Shown: positions 33,099 through 43,285 of the stretch, piece after piece | Layout of the letters: each line of letters begins with the position of its first letter | Numbering within the stretch: position 1 is the first letter of the stretch | Source of the DNA: JAEYFP01 sp964579795 | GTDB taxonomy: Bacteria > Bacillota > Clostridia > Lachnospirales > Lachnospiraceae | Assembly (NCBI GenBank): GCA_964579795.1 | Contig: CAZOHM010000009.1 | Coordinates: forward strand, 1-64,000 | Direction of reading: 5' to 3' | DNA: 64,000 nt | Program-made: the position numbers and the translations under genes | The notes under the pieces: model-generated | What the model was told of the DNA's origin: nothing | Seen by the model: only the letters and a program-made list of their open reading frames with translations | The model's database searches: none

Positions 33099-35477
33099 AT
33101 GGCAAGAATAACGAAGAAAAAAATACCGGCAGTTGCACTTCGAGGATTAACTGTTATGCCGAGTATGATAATACATTTTGATTTGAACAGAGAACAGTCA
33201 GTACATGCAGTAGAACGTGCAATGTTAAAAGACCAGATACTGTTTCTTGTCACACAAAAGGCGGCGGAAACTGTGACGCCTGTACTTGCAGATTTATGTG
33301 AGGTGGGAACACTTGCAAAAATCAAGCAGGTGCTGAAGCTTCCTAATGGCATAGTACGTGTTCTTGTGGAAGGATTATCACGAGCAAAGCTATGTGAGAT
33401 TGATGAGGCAGAAACAGCATATTTACTTGCTGTTATTAAACAGTACCCAAAAGAGAATGAGGAAGATGTGCTTAGCCTGGAAACTGGAGCAGATGTAGAG
33501 GCAGAACTTGGAAATCATGCAAAATCCGAGGCTGCTGCAGAATTGACTGCTATGGTCAGGAGCCTGAGAGAGTTACTTGCAGAGTATCTTGTTTACAATC
33601 CGCGTATGAGCAAAACGTTGGAAAAACAATTTGAAGAATCAAAAAATCTCTCTGAACTGCTAGATTTTGTATCTGTTAATTTTCCAATGGGGCAGGCAGA
33701 CAGGCAGCGTATATTGGAGGCTGTTGATGTTAGAGAACGTTTTTCTGTGCTGACTTCAATTCTGCTTCGCGAAATAGAAATTCTTGGTGTTAAGAAAACT
33801 CTACAGGAGCAGGTAAAAGAGCGTGTAGATAAAAATCAAAAGGAATATGTGCTTCGTGAGCAGATGAAGTATATCAAAGAAGAATTAGGGGAAGGAAACA
33901 CCGGGACTGATGCAGAGCATTTTAGGGAAGCGGTTGATAAGCTGAAAGCATCCAAAGAAATTAAGGATAAGATAAGAAAAGAAATTGACCGATTTGGTCA
34001 GAACCCTGCCAGTTCTTCAGAGAGTGCAGTTTCCAGAGGCTATATTGAAACATTGTTGGAAATGCCATGGGATAAAGTATCAAAGGATAATAAAGATATT
34101 GACCATGCTGAGGAGATATTAAACGCAGACCATTATGGAATGGAAAAGGTAAAGGAAAGGATGCTGGAATTTCTGGCAGTCAGAAATTTGACAAAGAAAG
34201 GAGACAGTCCGATTATTTGTCTGATTGGACCACCGGGAACAGGAAAAACATCCATAGCCAGATCTGTTGCGAGAGCCTTGAACAAAGAATATATAAGAAT
34301 TTGTCTTGGCGGTGTCAGGGATGAGGCAGAGATACGCGGACACAGAAGAACCTATGTAGGCGCATTACCCGGACGAATCGCAATGGGCTTAAAGAATGCC
34401 GGAGTAAAGAATCCGCTTATGCTGCTTGACGAAATTGACAAAATGAGCAGCGATTATAAAGGAGATACTGCATCTGCTCTGCTGGAGGTGCTTGACAGTG
34501 AACAAAACTGTAAGTTCCGTGATCACTATATTGAATTGCCAATCGATTTATCAGACGTACTGTTTATTGCAACTGCAAACTCAGCAGCAGATATTCCAAG
34601 GCCTTTGTTAGACAGAATGGAACTGATTGAGGTTACGAGTTATACTGAAAATGAAAAGGTTCACATTGCAAAAGAGCATCTGATCAAAAAGCAGATGGAA
34701 AAGAACGGATTGAGCCAGGACAGGCTTTCCATTCAAGATAAGGCACTTGAAAAGATCGTTAGAAATTATACACGAGAAGCAGGCGTTCGTAATCTGGAGA
34801 GAAAGATTGGAGAAATTTGCAGAAAAACTGCCAGAAAGATATGGCAGGAGCATAAAGAAACAGTGAAAGTGACACCTAAGAATCTCGAGCAGTTTCTTGG
34901 GAAAGAGCGTTATCAGTATGATATGGCAAATGAAGTGGATGAAATAGGAATTGTACGTGGACTAGCATGGACGAGTGTTGGTGGTGATACATTACAGATT
35001 GAGGTCAATGTTATGCCGGGAAAGGGAGAAATTCTCCTGACAGGGCAGCTTGGCGATGTTATGAAGGAATCTGCGCAGGCCGGAATAAGCTATATTCGTT
35101 CGATTAGTCAAAAGAATGGGATTGCTCAGGATTTCTTTAAAAAGAATGACTTTCATATTCACATTCCACAGGGATCTGTGCCAAAGGATGGTCCGAGTGC
35201 GGGAATTACAATGGCAACTGCATTGTTTTCTGCCATTACAAAGAAACCGGTACATGCCGATGTGGCGATGACAGGTGAAATCTCACTTCGGGGACGAGTA
35301 CTTCCGATTGGCGGACTGAAAGAAAAAATACTTGCAGCAAAAAATGCAGGAATTAAAAAGGTTCTTGTACCGGTAAAAAACAAACGGGATATTGCAGAAA
35401 TATCTGATGAAATCAAGAAAGGTCTGACCATTGTATTTGTCGAAACAATGGAAGAGGTGCTAAAGGAAGCAATATGA
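33099..35477 (+). CDS. lon: ATP-dependent protease Lon
   Basis: A 792-aa AAA+ serine protease: N-terminal substrate-binding domain (about 10-210), ATPase with Walker A GPPGTGKT (near 377) and Walker B LMLLDEIDKM, and C-terminal protease domain with the catalytic serine in PKDGPSAGITMATAL (near 702) and the partner lysine in GGLKEKILAAKNAG. Length is typical for LonA. Its last four bases overlap the engB start codon (ATGA). Confidence 0.97.
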   Translation: MARITKKKIPAVALRGLTVMPSMIIHFDLNREQSVHAVERAMLKDQILFLVTQKAAETVTPVLADLCEVGTLAKIKQVLKLPNGIVRVLVEGLSRAKLCEIDEAETAYLLAVIKQYPKENEEDVLSLETGADVEAELGNHAKSEAAAELTAMVRSLRELLAEYLVYNPRMSKTLEKQFEESKNLSELLDFVSVNFPMGQADRQRILEAVDVRERFSVLTSILLREIEILGVKKTLQEQVKERVDKNQKEYVLREQMKYIKEELGEGNTGTDAEHFREAVDKLKASKEIKDKIRKEIDRFGQNPASSSESAVSRGYIETLLEMPWDKVSKDNKDIDHAEEILNADHYGMEKVKERMLEFLAVRNLTKKGDSPIICLIGPPGTGKTSIARSVARALNKEYIRICLGGVRDEAEIRGHRRTYVGALPGRIAMGLKNAGVKNPLMLLDEIDKMSSDYKGDTASALLEVLDSEQNCKFRDHYIELPIDLSDVLFIATANSAADIPRPLLDRMELIEVTSYTENEKVHIAKEHLIKKQMEKNGLSQDRLSIQDKALEKIVRNYTREAGVRNLERKIGEICRKTARKIWQEHKETVKVTPKNLEQFLGKERYQYDMANEVDEIGIVRGLAWTSVGGDTLQIEVNVMPGKGEILLTGQLGDVMKESAQAGISYIRSISQKNGIAQDFFKKNDFHIHIPQGSVPKDGPSAGITMATALFSAITKKPVHADVAMTGEISLRGRVLPIGGLKEKILAAKNAGIKKVLVPVKNKRDIAEISDEIKKGLTIVFVETMEEVLKEAI

Positions 35478-36067
35478 AAATAAAAAATGTAAATTTGGAA
35501 ACTGTCTGTGGTGTAACCAGCACCTTACCCCAAAACGCGTTACCTGAAATAGCCTTTGCCGGAAAGAGTAATGTGGGAAAATCGTCATTAATCAATGCGT
35601 TGATGAACAGAAAGTCATTGGCACGAACATCAGGACAGCCCGGAAAAACACAGACAATCAATTACTACAATATCAACAGCGAACTTTATTTTGTGGATTT
35701 ACCCGGATATGGATACGCAAAGGTTTCAAAAGAAGAAAAAGAACGATGGGGAAAAATGGTTGAAAATTATCTTCATTCGTCCAAACAGCTGAAAGCTGTT
35801 TTCCTTCTGATTGATATCAGGCATGAGCCATCTGCTAATGACAAAAATATGTACGATTGGATATGCAGCAATGGATTTACACCAATTATCATAGCTACAA
35901 AGCTTGATAAGATTAACAGAAGCCAGATTGATAAGAATATGAAAACAATCAGAACGACACTTGATGTGAAAAAAGAGAGCACGATGATTCCGTTTTCTGC
36001 TTTGACAAAGCAGGGGAGAGAGGTGATTTATGAAGCAATCGACCAAATACTTGAAAATAACAGTTAA
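35474..36067 (+). CDS. engB: ribosome biogenesis GTPase EngB (YsxC)
   Basis: A 197-aa TRAFAC GTPase needed for large ribosomal subunit assembly. G1 GKSNVGKSS, G3 DLPGYGYAKVSKEEKERW, G4 TKLDK and a G5-like SALTKQG are visible. It overlaps lon by four bases, a conserved arrangement in Firmicutes, and overlaps the following membrane-protein gene by 38 bases. Confidence 0.96.
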   Translation: MKIKNVNLETVCGVTSTLPQNALPEIAFAGKSNVGKSSLINALMNRKSLARTSGQPGKTQTINYYNINSELYFVDLPGYGYAKVSKEEKERWGKMVENYLHSSKQLKAVFLLIDIRHEPSANDKNMYDWICSNGFTPIIIATKLDKINRSQIDKNMKTIRTTLDVKKESTMIPFSALTKQGREVIYEAIDQILENNS

Positions 36068-37280
36068 CATTGTAACAATGATTTTGGCAGTTACTTTTTG
36101 CATTTGGATTCTTCCAAAGATTATTGTATATTTTATGCCGTTTGTTGTAGCGGGTGTTATTGCATTGATTGCCAATCCGCTCGTGAAATTTCTGGAGAAA
36201 AGAATTAAACTTGTCAGAAAGGCTGGAACTGCATTTGTGATTATTGTCGTCCTAGGTGTAGTTGTTTTGACGATTTATTTTGTGATTGTCAAGCTGATTA
36301 GTGAAATAAATGGTTTTTTGACAACAGCGCCACAAATATGGGAGACAACAAGCAGCACTGTGAGGGAAGTTTCTACAAAGTTTGACAGATTATTTAACAG
36401 AATGCCGATTGGTTTTCAGGAATGGATGAATGGAATTGGTGACAGCTTTGGTAAAAACATGACAGAATGGTTTCAGAATTCGGGAACGCCGATAGCGGAA
36501 AGTGCCAGTAATATGGCAAAAAATGTACCACTTGCAATTGTGGGAATTATCATGTCAATTCTTGCCTCGTATATGTTCGTAGCAGAACGGGATTATATGA
36601 TTCATATTATTCAGAAGGTTTTCCCGGCAAGGATGCAGGAACGTTTTCATCTTGTTTATGCAACAATGAGGAATGCAGTTGGTGGATATTTTAAGGCACA
36701 GTTTAAGATTATGGGAGTCGTATATGTGATTCTTTTGATTGGACTGGCAATTCTAAATGTGAAATATGCGTTTTTAATTGCACTGTTGATTGCGTTACTT
36801 GATTTCCTTCCTTTCTTTGGGACAGGAGCAGTCATGTGGCCGTGGGCAGTAATTGCATTTTTTCAGAATAATTATAAGCTGACAATCGGACTGGCTATTA
36901 TCTGGGCTATCAGTCAGTTGGTCAGGCAGCTGATTCAGCCAAAGCTTGTTGGTGAATCCATTGGATTGGAGCCAATACCGACATTGGTGTTTTTGTATAT
37001 TGGATTTCGTGTCAGTGGAGCTGCCGGCTTGATTTTAGCAGTGCCTATCGGTATGATTGTTATCAATTTGTATCGAGCAGGTGTGTTTAGTAACTTTGTT
37101 TACAGTGTGCAGATACTTGCAAAGGATTTGAGCAAAATCAGGAGGTTCGAAAAAGAGGATCTTGTAAAAGAAGGAATTTTGACGACAGAAGAGTTTGAAA
37201 CGATTGTAAAAGAAGTGCATGAGGAAGAAAAGGAAAGCAGGGAGCAGGATGAGAAACATCAGGATGATTCTGCAGTATGA
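36030..37280 (+). CDS. AI-2E family (YtvI-like) membrane protein
   Basis: A 416-aa protein of the AI-2E superfamily with seven or eight hydrophobic segments, an amphipathic region around residues 90-160 and the family stretches LIALLDFLPFFGTGAVMWPWA (in parts) and LVRQLIQPKLVGESIGLEP. Some relatives are sporulation membrane proteins (YtvI); others move sodium or signalling molecules. The C-terminal 45 residues are highly charged. The start overlaps engB and the end overlaps truA, indicating translational coupling. Confidence 0.8.
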   Translation: MKQSTKYLKITVNIVTMILAVTFCIWILPKIIVYFMPFVVAGVIALIANPLVKFLEKRIKLVRKAGTAFVIIVVLGVVVLTIYFVIVKLISEINGFLTTAPQIWETTSSTVREVSTKFDRLFNRMPIGFQEWMNGIGDSFGKNMTEWFQNSGTPIAESASNMAKNVPLAIVGIIMSILASYMFVAERDYMIHIIQKVFPARMQERFHLVYATMRNAVGGYFKAQFKIMGVVYVILLIGLAILNVKYAFLIALLIALLDFLPFFGTGAVMWPWAVIAFFQNNYKLTIGLAIIWAISQLVRQLIQPKLVGESIGLEPIPTLVFLYIGFRVSGAAGLILAVPIGMIVINLYRAGVFSNFVYSVQILAKDLSKIRRFEKEDLVKEGILTTEEFETIVKEVHEEEKESREQDEKHQDDSAV

Positions 37281-37992
37281 AGGAACACGTTATCAAGGAT
37301 GGCAGAAGCAGACATCAACTGCTAATACGATACAAGGTAAATTAGAAGAGCTTCTTTCAAAAATGACAGGAGAAAAAATAGAACTTCAAGGCTCTGGACG
37401 AACAGACGCAGGCGTACATGCAAAAGGACAAATTGCCAATTTTCACACAGACTGTGAAATGGCTGTTGAAAAAATGCAGGAATATATTAATCAATATTTA
37501 CCCGAGGATATTCGTGTGCTGTCTGTGACAGAAGTATCCGAACGGTTTCACAGCAGACTTCATGCAGTTGAAAAGGTGTACCAGTACAGGATTCATAATG
37601 CAGAAGTGGCAGATGTGTTTACAAGACGATATACTTATCATGATACAGACAGTCTGAATGTTGATCTTATGCGTGAGGCAGCCGCACTTTTGTGTGGAAC
37701 ACACGATTATAAGGCGTTCTGCACAAACAAGAGATTAAAAAAATCAACAGTCAGGACCATTTCTTCGATCAATATTGAGCATGTTGGTGATGAACTGCAG
37801 ATTACATATTGCGGGAATGGATTTTTGTATCATATGGTCAGAATTATGACCGGAACATTACTGGAAGTAGGAACAGGGCAGAGAGTGCCTGCAGATATGC
37901 CACAAATCCTTGCATCAAAAAACCGCGAAAATGCGGGAATGCTTGTGCCTGGACAAGGACTGACACTGTTGGAGGTCAGATATCATGATTAA
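37249..37992 (+). CDS. truA: tRNA pseudouridine synthase A
   Basis: A 247-aa enzyme that makes pseudouridine at positions 38-40 of the tRNA anticodon arm. The catalytic Asp is in GSGRTDAGVHA; other family marks are YEGTRYQGWQ, FCTNKR and GNGFLYHMVRIM. The ATG at 37249 matches the family start and is preceded by AGGGAGCAGG inside the previous gene. The end overlaps the CDF gene by eight bases. Confidence 0.95.
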   Translation: MRNIRMILQYEGTRYQGWQKQTSTANTIQGKLEELLSKMTGEKIELQGSGRTDAGVHAKGQIANFHTDCEMAVEKMQEYINQYLPEDIRVLSVTEVSERFHSRLHAVEKVYQYRIHNAEVADVFTRRYTYHDTDSLNVDLMREAAALLCGTHDYKAFCTNKRLKKSTVRTISSINIEHVGDELQITYCGNGFLYHMVRIMTGTLLEVGTGQRVPADMPQILASKNRENAGMLVPGQGLTLLEVRYHD

Positions 37993-39151
37993 TATATTGG
38001 CAAAAAGATTTGTAAAGGATTACGATAATGTGGAGAATGCGTCAGTCAGACAGTCATATGGCGTATTATGCGGAGCAGTTGGAGTTTTTTTTAACATAGT
38101 GTTGTTTTTTATGAAGGTGTTTGCCAGTATACTCAGCGGATCTGTTGCAATTATGGCAGATGCGTTTAATAACCTTTCTGATGCAGGCTCTTCTATTATT
38201 ATGATGGTTGGCTTTAAAATGTCAGGTCAGAAACCTGATCCGGAGCATCCATTTGGGCATGGCAGAATTGAATATGTAACCGGATTGATAGTATCAATGA
38301 TGATTATTTTGATGGGAATAGAGCTTGTTAGGACGTCTGTTGATAAAATTCTGCATCCATCAGATGTCAGCTTTACAAATGTGACAATCATCATTTTGAT
38401 AATCTCTGTATTAGTGAAGCTTTATATGTATTCTTACAACAAAAAGACATCTGATAAGATTAGCTCGGCTGCTATGAATGCGACGGCACTTGACAGCTTC
38501 ACTGATTCTGCTGCGACATCCATTGTCCTGCTTTCCATGATGATTTCAGAGTTTACAGGTGCTCATGTTGATGGAATCTGCGGATTGCTCGTTGCTGCAT
38601 TTATTTTGTATACGGGATTCAGTTCGGCAAAGGATACACTTGATCCATTGCTTGGTGCCAAGCCGGATGAAGAATATATCGATAAGATTGAAAAATTTGT
38701 AACCTCCTATCCGAATGTATTGGGTGTTCATGATTTGATCATTCATGATTATGGTCCCGGACGTGTGATGATTTCCCTTCATGCGGAAGTACCGTCTGAT
38801 GGTGATATTATGGAACTGCATGATACGATCGACAATATTGAAAAGCGCCTAAAAGAAATACTTGGTTGTGAAGCAGTTATTCATATGGATCCTGTTGTTG
38901 TGGATGATGATGTAACAAATCGTATGAAAAAACTGACAGAGTTGATTGTAAAAGGAATTGATGAACAATTGACAATGCATGATTTTCGTATGGTACAGGG
39001 TCCAACACATACGAATCTGATATTTGATGTAGTTGTTCCATTTGATTTCAAAATTTCTGATAAAGAAGTTACGGAAACAATTGTCAGCCATGTACGCGAT
39101 TTACCGGGTAATCATTTCGCAGTTGTGAATATTGACAAACCATATATGTAA
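37985..39151 (+). CDS. cation diffusion facilitator (CDF) metal transporter
   Basis: A 388-aa CDF efflux protein, with six membrane segments, the metal site ADAFNNLSDAGSS in TM2, DPEHPFGHGRIEYV before TM3 and a second site in TALDSFTDSAATS (TM5). The C-terminal cytoplasmic part (about 225-388) contains the ferredoxin-like CDF domain and a longer extension. Zn, Mn or Fe are possible cargos. Last gene of the operon starting at engB or lon. Confidence 0.92.
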   Translation: MINILAKRFVKDYDNVENASVRQSYGVLCGAVGVFFNIVLFFMKVFASILSGSVAIMADAFNNLSDAGSSIIMMVGFKMSGQKPDPEHPFGHGRIEYVTGLIVSMMIILMGIELVRTSVDKILHPSDVSFTNVTIIILIISVLVKLYMYSYNKKTSDKISSAAMNATALDSFTDSAATSIVLLSMMISEFTGAHVDGICGLLVAAFILYTGFSSAKDTLDPLLGAKPDEEYIDKIEKFVTSYPNVLGVHDLIIHDYGPGRVMISLHAEVPSDGDIMELHDTIDNIEKRLKEILGCEAVIHMDPVVVDDDVTNRMKKLTELIVKGIDEQLTMHDFRMVQGPTHTNLIFDVVVPFDFKISDKEVTETIVSHVRDLPGNHFAVVNIDKPYM

Positions 39152-39157
39152 AAATTC

Positions 39158-39187
39158 TTGACGTTCAACGAAGTGGTAGCGTATAAT
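39158..39187 (+). promoter_or_regulatory. promoter of the nucleoside-type ABC transporter operon
   Basis: TTGACG (39158-39163) and TATAAT (39182-39187), spacer 18 bases, 41 bases before the lipoprotein start codon. Confidence 0.75.
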
Positions 39188-39228
39188 GCTCTCGTAGAAC
39201 TAACACGATTCTATTAAGGAGGAAGATT

Positions 39229-40485
39229 ATGAAAAAGAAATTACTTAGCGTAGTTTTGAGTGTTTCAATGGTAGCAGCTCTTCTTGCTGGATGTGGAAGC
39301 ACAGCAGCAACAGCACCGGCAGACACAGCAGCAACAGAAGAACCTGCAGCAGAGGAACCAGCAGCAGAGGAACCAGCAGCAACAGAAGAATCAACAGATG
39401 CAGCAGCAACAGAAGAAGCTCCTGCAGAGGACACAGCAGCAGAGGGGATTTTTCCTGCAGTTGCAAAAGAAGATTTAAAGATTGGTGTAATTCATATTAC
39501 TGATCCTGCAGAAGGTTCAGGATATACATACACACATGATCTTGGTATTCAGGGAATGCAGAAGAAACTTGGACTTGATGACAGCCAGATTATCAGAAAG
39601 AACAATACTTCAGATGCAGATCCTACAGCAGTTGAGAACGCTATGTTAGAGTGTATTGAAGAGGGATGCCAGATTATTTTTGCAACAAGCTATGGCTATA
39701 TGGATACATGTGAAAAGCTTGCAGCAGAATATCCGGATGTTATTTTCTCACATGGTACAGGATATAAATGTAATGGGAAGAACTTTAATAATTATTTTGG
39801 AAGAATTTATCAGGCTAGATATCTTGCAGGTATTGCTGCCGGATTAAAGACAGAATCAAATAAAATTGGTTATGTTTCTGCATTTGGTAAGACACTTTCA
39901 GAAACAGGTGGCGGTATTGATGCATTTGCAATGGGTGTTGATTCTGTGAATCCTGATGCACAGGTTTTTGTAAAGGTAACAAACAGCTGGTATGATCCGG
40001 AAGGAGAGACACAGGCAGCTCAGGCATTAATCGCAGAGGGATGCGATGTACTTGCACAGCATTGTGATACTCCTAACCCACAGCTTGCAGCTGAAGAAGC
40101 TGGCGTTTATGGTGTTGGTTACAACTCAGATATGAGTAAGGATGCTCCTGATGCGGTTCTTTGCTCTGTAATGTGGGATTGGACAGCATACTATTCATGG
40201 GCTGTTGAGCAGGTTATCAATGGAACATGGACTGGTGAGAATTATTACGGCGGAATGGCAGAAGGTCTTGTGAAGATTTCAGATCTTGCCGACTTTAATG
40301 ATCCTGAAGCAGCAGCTAAAATCGAAGAGGTTCAGGCAAAAATGTTAGATGGTTCTTTCAATGTATTTGACGGAGTGATCGAAACAAATGACGGTTCTAC
40401 TGTTGGTGAAGAAGGAAAGACACTTGACGATGCAACAATTCAGGGTGGCATTGACTGGTATTACAAGAATGTAACAGAGAAATAA
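39229..40485 (+). CDS. BMP family ABC transporter substrate-binding lipoprotein
   Basis: A 418-aa lipoprotein of the basic membrane protein (PnrA/BmpA) family, which binds nucleosides. Lipobox LAGC (Cys near 23), a tether of repeated AAEEP/ATEE units to about residue 70, then the binding fold (LKIGVIHITDPAEGSGYTYTH in parts, CQIIFATSYGYMD, FGRIYQARYLAGIAAG). RBS AAGGAGGA. The following ATPase and permeases are of the matching NupOPQ type. Confidence 0.92.
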   Translation: MKKKLLSVVLSVSMVAALLAGCGSTAATAPADTAATEEPAAEEPAAEEPAATEESTDAAATEEAPAEDTAAEGIFPAVAKEDLKIGVIHITDPAEGSGYTYTHDLGIQGMQKKLGLDDSQIIRKNNTSDADPTAVENAMLECIEEGCQIIFATSYGYMDTCEKLAAEYPDVIFSHGTGYKCNGKNFNNYFGRIYQARYLAGIAAGLKTESNKIGYVSAFGKTLSETGGGIDAFAMGVDSVNPDAQVFVKVTNSWYDPEGETQAAQALIAEGCDVLAQHCDTPNPQLAAEEAGVYGVGYNSDMSKDAPDAVLCSVMWDWTAYYSWAVEQVINGTWTGENYYGGMAEGLVKISDLADFNDPEAAAKIEEVQAKMLDGSFNVFDGVIETNDGSTVGEEGKTLDDATIQGGIDWYYKNVTEK

Positions 40486-40511
40486 ATTGATGATGATATA
40501 CATTATTCACG

Positions 40512-40543
40512 AGGGAGTGAACCATTTGGTTTGCTCCCTTTTT
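40512..40543 (+). terminator. terminator-like hairpin between the BMP gene and its ATPase gene
   Basis: A 12-bp stem with two GU pairs, 40512-40523 with 40528-40539, ATTT loop, followed by a run of five T. As it sits inside the operon it probably terminates partially, leaving the binding protein in excess. Confidence 0.75.
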
Positions 40544-40685
40544 GATGTTCATCAAAGCTTTGAACCAAAACTGACAAAATCAAGTGTTAGTTCTACAAAA
40601 TTAGTTTATTAACTAAATCATTTATGATATAATTTAATATAATGTGTGTGTTTAACAATGAAATGTAAACAGGGAAGGTGCAGTC

Positions 40686-42200
40686 ATGGGTGATGGATTG
40701 AATAAATGTGCAATTGAATGTAAAGGAATAACCAAAACCTTTGGTTCAGTTGTCGCAAATGACAAGATTGATCTTCAAGTGAATTATGGGGAAATACTAG
40801 CATTACTTGGAGAAAACGGCTCAGGAAAGACAACACTGATGAATATGCTGTCGGGTATATATCATCCAGACAAGGGACACATTCTTCTGGATGGAAAAGA
40901 AGTGTACATCAATTCTCCGATTGATGCGGCAGCACTTGGAATAGGAATGATTCATCAGCATTTTAAGCTTGTTGATGTGTTTAATGCGATGGATAATATT
41001 GTGCTTGGTACTGACGAAAAGCATATAAAATCGCAGGTGCTTAAGGAACGGATTTTTGAAATCAGTAAACGATTCGGTCTGGAGGTTGAACCTGAGAAAA
41101 AGATTTATGATATGTCAGTTAGTGAAAAGCAGACAGTAGAGATTATGAAAGTCTTATACAGAGGAGCCAAGATTCTGATCCTTGATGAGCCAACAGCAGT
41201 ATTGACTCCGCAGGAAACAGAACAGCTTTTTACTATCCTGCGTAGAATGAAAGAGCAGGGAAGTGCAATTATTATTATCACTCATAAATTAAATGAGGTA
41301 CTTGCAATTAGTGACCGAGTTACAATTCTTAGAAAAGGAAGGTCAATTGATACCGTAGAGACAAGCGGTACCGACCAGAAAAAGCTTACAGAATTAATGG
41401 TAGGCAGATCGATTAATCTGGAAATTGACAGACCTGATCCAGAAAATGTACGAAAGGTGCTTGAAGTAAAGAATTTGAGCGTAGACAGAGATGATGGGTC
41501 ACATGCTCTACTGGATGTTTCATTTGCAATAAATGCCGGAGAAATTCTTGGTGTTGCAGGTGTTGCAGGAAGCGGACAAAAAGAGCTTTGCGAATCAATT
41601 GCAGGATTGATGCATATTAAATCAGGCAATATCCTATATGAAGACCAGAATATTGTTGGAAAGACGCCTGAGGAAATATTGAATTATGGAATTACAATGT
41701 CTTTTGTACCTGAGGACAGACTTGGTATGGGTCTTGTGGCATCTATGGGTATGACGGATAATATGCTGCTAAAAAGCTATAAGAAAAACAAAGGCGCCTT
41801 TATTGACAGAAAACCAGCAAAAGAGCTGGCAGAGAAATTGATTGATAAGCTTGAGATTGTGACACCAGGTACGGAGACACCTGTCAGACTGTTGTCTGGT
41901 GGAAACGTACAGAAGGTATTGCTTGGCAGAGAGATTGAGACAAAGCCGAATGTGCTGATTACAGCATATCCAGTACGTGGATTGGATATTAATTCCTCCT
42001 ACATAGTTTATGATTTGCTGAATGAACAGAAAAAAAATGGAGTTGCGGTCATGTTTGTAGGAGAGGATTTGGATGTTCTGCTGGAGTTAACAGATCGTTT
42101 GATTATTTTGTGTCATGGAGAAATACTTGGTGATGTACGGACAAAGGATATTTCAAAAGAAGATGTCGGATTATTGATGGGAGGTGGCAAAGACAGATGA
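40686..42200 (+). CDS. nucleoside-type ABC transporter ATP-binding protein, double NBD
   Basis: A 504-aa protein with two ABC domains of the NupO/YufO type. NBD1 has Walker A GENGSGKTT, signature MSVSEKQTVEIMK and Walker B LILDEPTAVLT. NBD2 has GVAGSGQKE and signature LSGGNVQKVLLGRE, with Walker B region NVLITAYPVRGLD lacking the catalytic Glu, a common asymmetry in this family. Two TATAAT-like boxes (40628 and 40638) upstream could give a second promoter. It overlaps the first permease by four bases. Confidence 0.92.
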   Translation: MGDGLNKCAIECKGITKTFGSVVANDKIDLQVNYGEILALLGENGSGKTTLMNMLSGIYHPDKGHILLDGKEVYINSPIDAAALGIGMIHQHFKLVDVFNAMDNIVLGTDEKHIKSQVLKERIFEISKRFGLEVEPEKKIYDMSVSEKQTVEIMKVLYRGAKILILDEPTAVLTPQETEQLFTILRRMKEQGSAIIIITHKLNEVLAISDRVTILRKGRSIDTVETSGTDQKKLTELMVGRSINLEIDRPDPENVRKVLEVKNLSVDRDDGSHALLDVSFAINAGEILGVAGVAGSGQKELCESIAGLMHIKSGNILYEDQNIVGKTPEEILNYGITMSFVPEDRLGMGLVASMGMTDNMLLKSYKKNKGAFIDRKPAKELAEKLIDKLEIVTPGTETPVRLLSGGNVQKVLLGREIETKPNVLITAYPVRGLDINSSYIVYDLLNEQKKNGVAVMFVGEDLDVLLELTDRLIILCHGEILGDVRTKDISKEDVGLLMGGGKDR

Positions 42201-43285
42201 GAGAGCCATTCATTCGTACGATAAAACGTGCGGAGTTACCCAAACAACAAATTGCAAAGCTCAGAATACTTGCTTTGTTCCTGTCTCTTATTGCAGGCGG
42301 ATTGTTTTTGCTTTGTCTGAAACAAAATCCATTTCTGATTTATGGAACAATTATTTCAGGTGCATTCCGAAGTGGCATGGCAATACGAGCTACAATAAAA
42401 TTCATGATACCCTTGTTTATTGCTTCTCTTGGTGTCACAATTGCATTTAAAATGCTGTTCTGGAATATCGGAGCAGAGGGACAGATTATTATGGGAGGAA
42501 TATTTGCTTCCTACTTTGCACTGTTTCATTCTGACTGGCCAAGAGCTGTTTTACTGATAGTAATGTTTTTAGCCGGAATACTTGGCGGTGGTCTGTGGGG
42601 ATTGATTCCTGCATTCTTCAAATCAAAGTACAATACAAATGAAACACTGTTTACGCTGATGCTCAATTATATTGCGCTATATATAATTTCCTTCTTAAGG
42701 GATGGCCCATGGAGGGATCCGGCAAATCCGGGATTTGCAAAGATTGCAACATTTGATGCAAATGCTTGTCTGCCAAAGGTATTTGGTGTGCAGATAGGTT
42801 GGATTATTGCACTTGTATTATTCGCATTTGTTTATTTCTATATGAATAAAACAAAGCAAGGATTTGAAATCAGCGTGGTTGGATCGTCACATGCGACCGC
42901 AACCTATGCGGGTATGAATGTATCCAAGATTATGCTGAGAACGGTGTTCTTAAGTGGTGCAATATGTGGTATTGCCGGTATGACACAGGCATCGGGGTCT
43001 GATTTGACACTGGCATCAGGGATAGCAGGCGGCATTGGATTTACTGCAATTATTGTCGCATGGCTTGGAAATCTTAATCCTGTAACGATATTTATTGTAT
43101 CTCTTCTTTTCAGTGTACTTGAGAAGGGAAGCGGCGTGATTCAGTCAAGCTATGGATTGTCCACAGACTGCTCTGATGTTTTACAGGGAATTATTTTATT
43201 CTTTATTTTAGGGTGTGAATTTTTCATTCGATATCAGTTTGTAATCCGTAAAAAAAAGAGTGCAGAAGAAGGGAGTAATGTATAA
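42197..43285 (+). CDS. nucleoside-type ABC transporter permease (NupP-like)
   Basis: A 362-aa BPD_transp_2 permease with about eight membrane segments and family motifs FWNIGAEGQIIMGG and VGSSHATATYAGMNVSK. RBS GGGAGGTGG is within the end of the ATPase gene. Pairs with the following permease. Confidence 0.9.
   Translation: MREPFIRTIKRAELPKQQIAKLRILALFLSLIAGGLFLLCLKQNPFLIYGTIISGAFRSGMAIRATIKFMIPLFIASLGVTIAFKMLFWNIGAEGQIIMGGIFASYFALFHSDWPRAVLLIVMFLAGILGGGLWGLIPAFFKSKYNTNETLFTLMLNYIALYIISFLRDGPWRDPANPGFAKIATFDANACLPKVFGVQIGWIIALVLFAFVYFYMNKTKQGFEISVVGSSHATATYAGMNVSKIMLRTVFLSGAICGIAGMTQASGSDLTLASGIAGGIGFTAIIVAWLGNLNPVTIFIVSLLFSVLEKGSGVIQSSYGLSTDCSDVLQGIILFFILGCEFFIRYQFVIRKKKSAEEGSNV

Noticed and set aside
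39165..39434. Ser/Ala-rich minus-strand frame
   Set aside because: It is the mirror of the Ala/Glu-rich tether codons of the BMP lipoprotein; low-complexity repeats keep all frames open.
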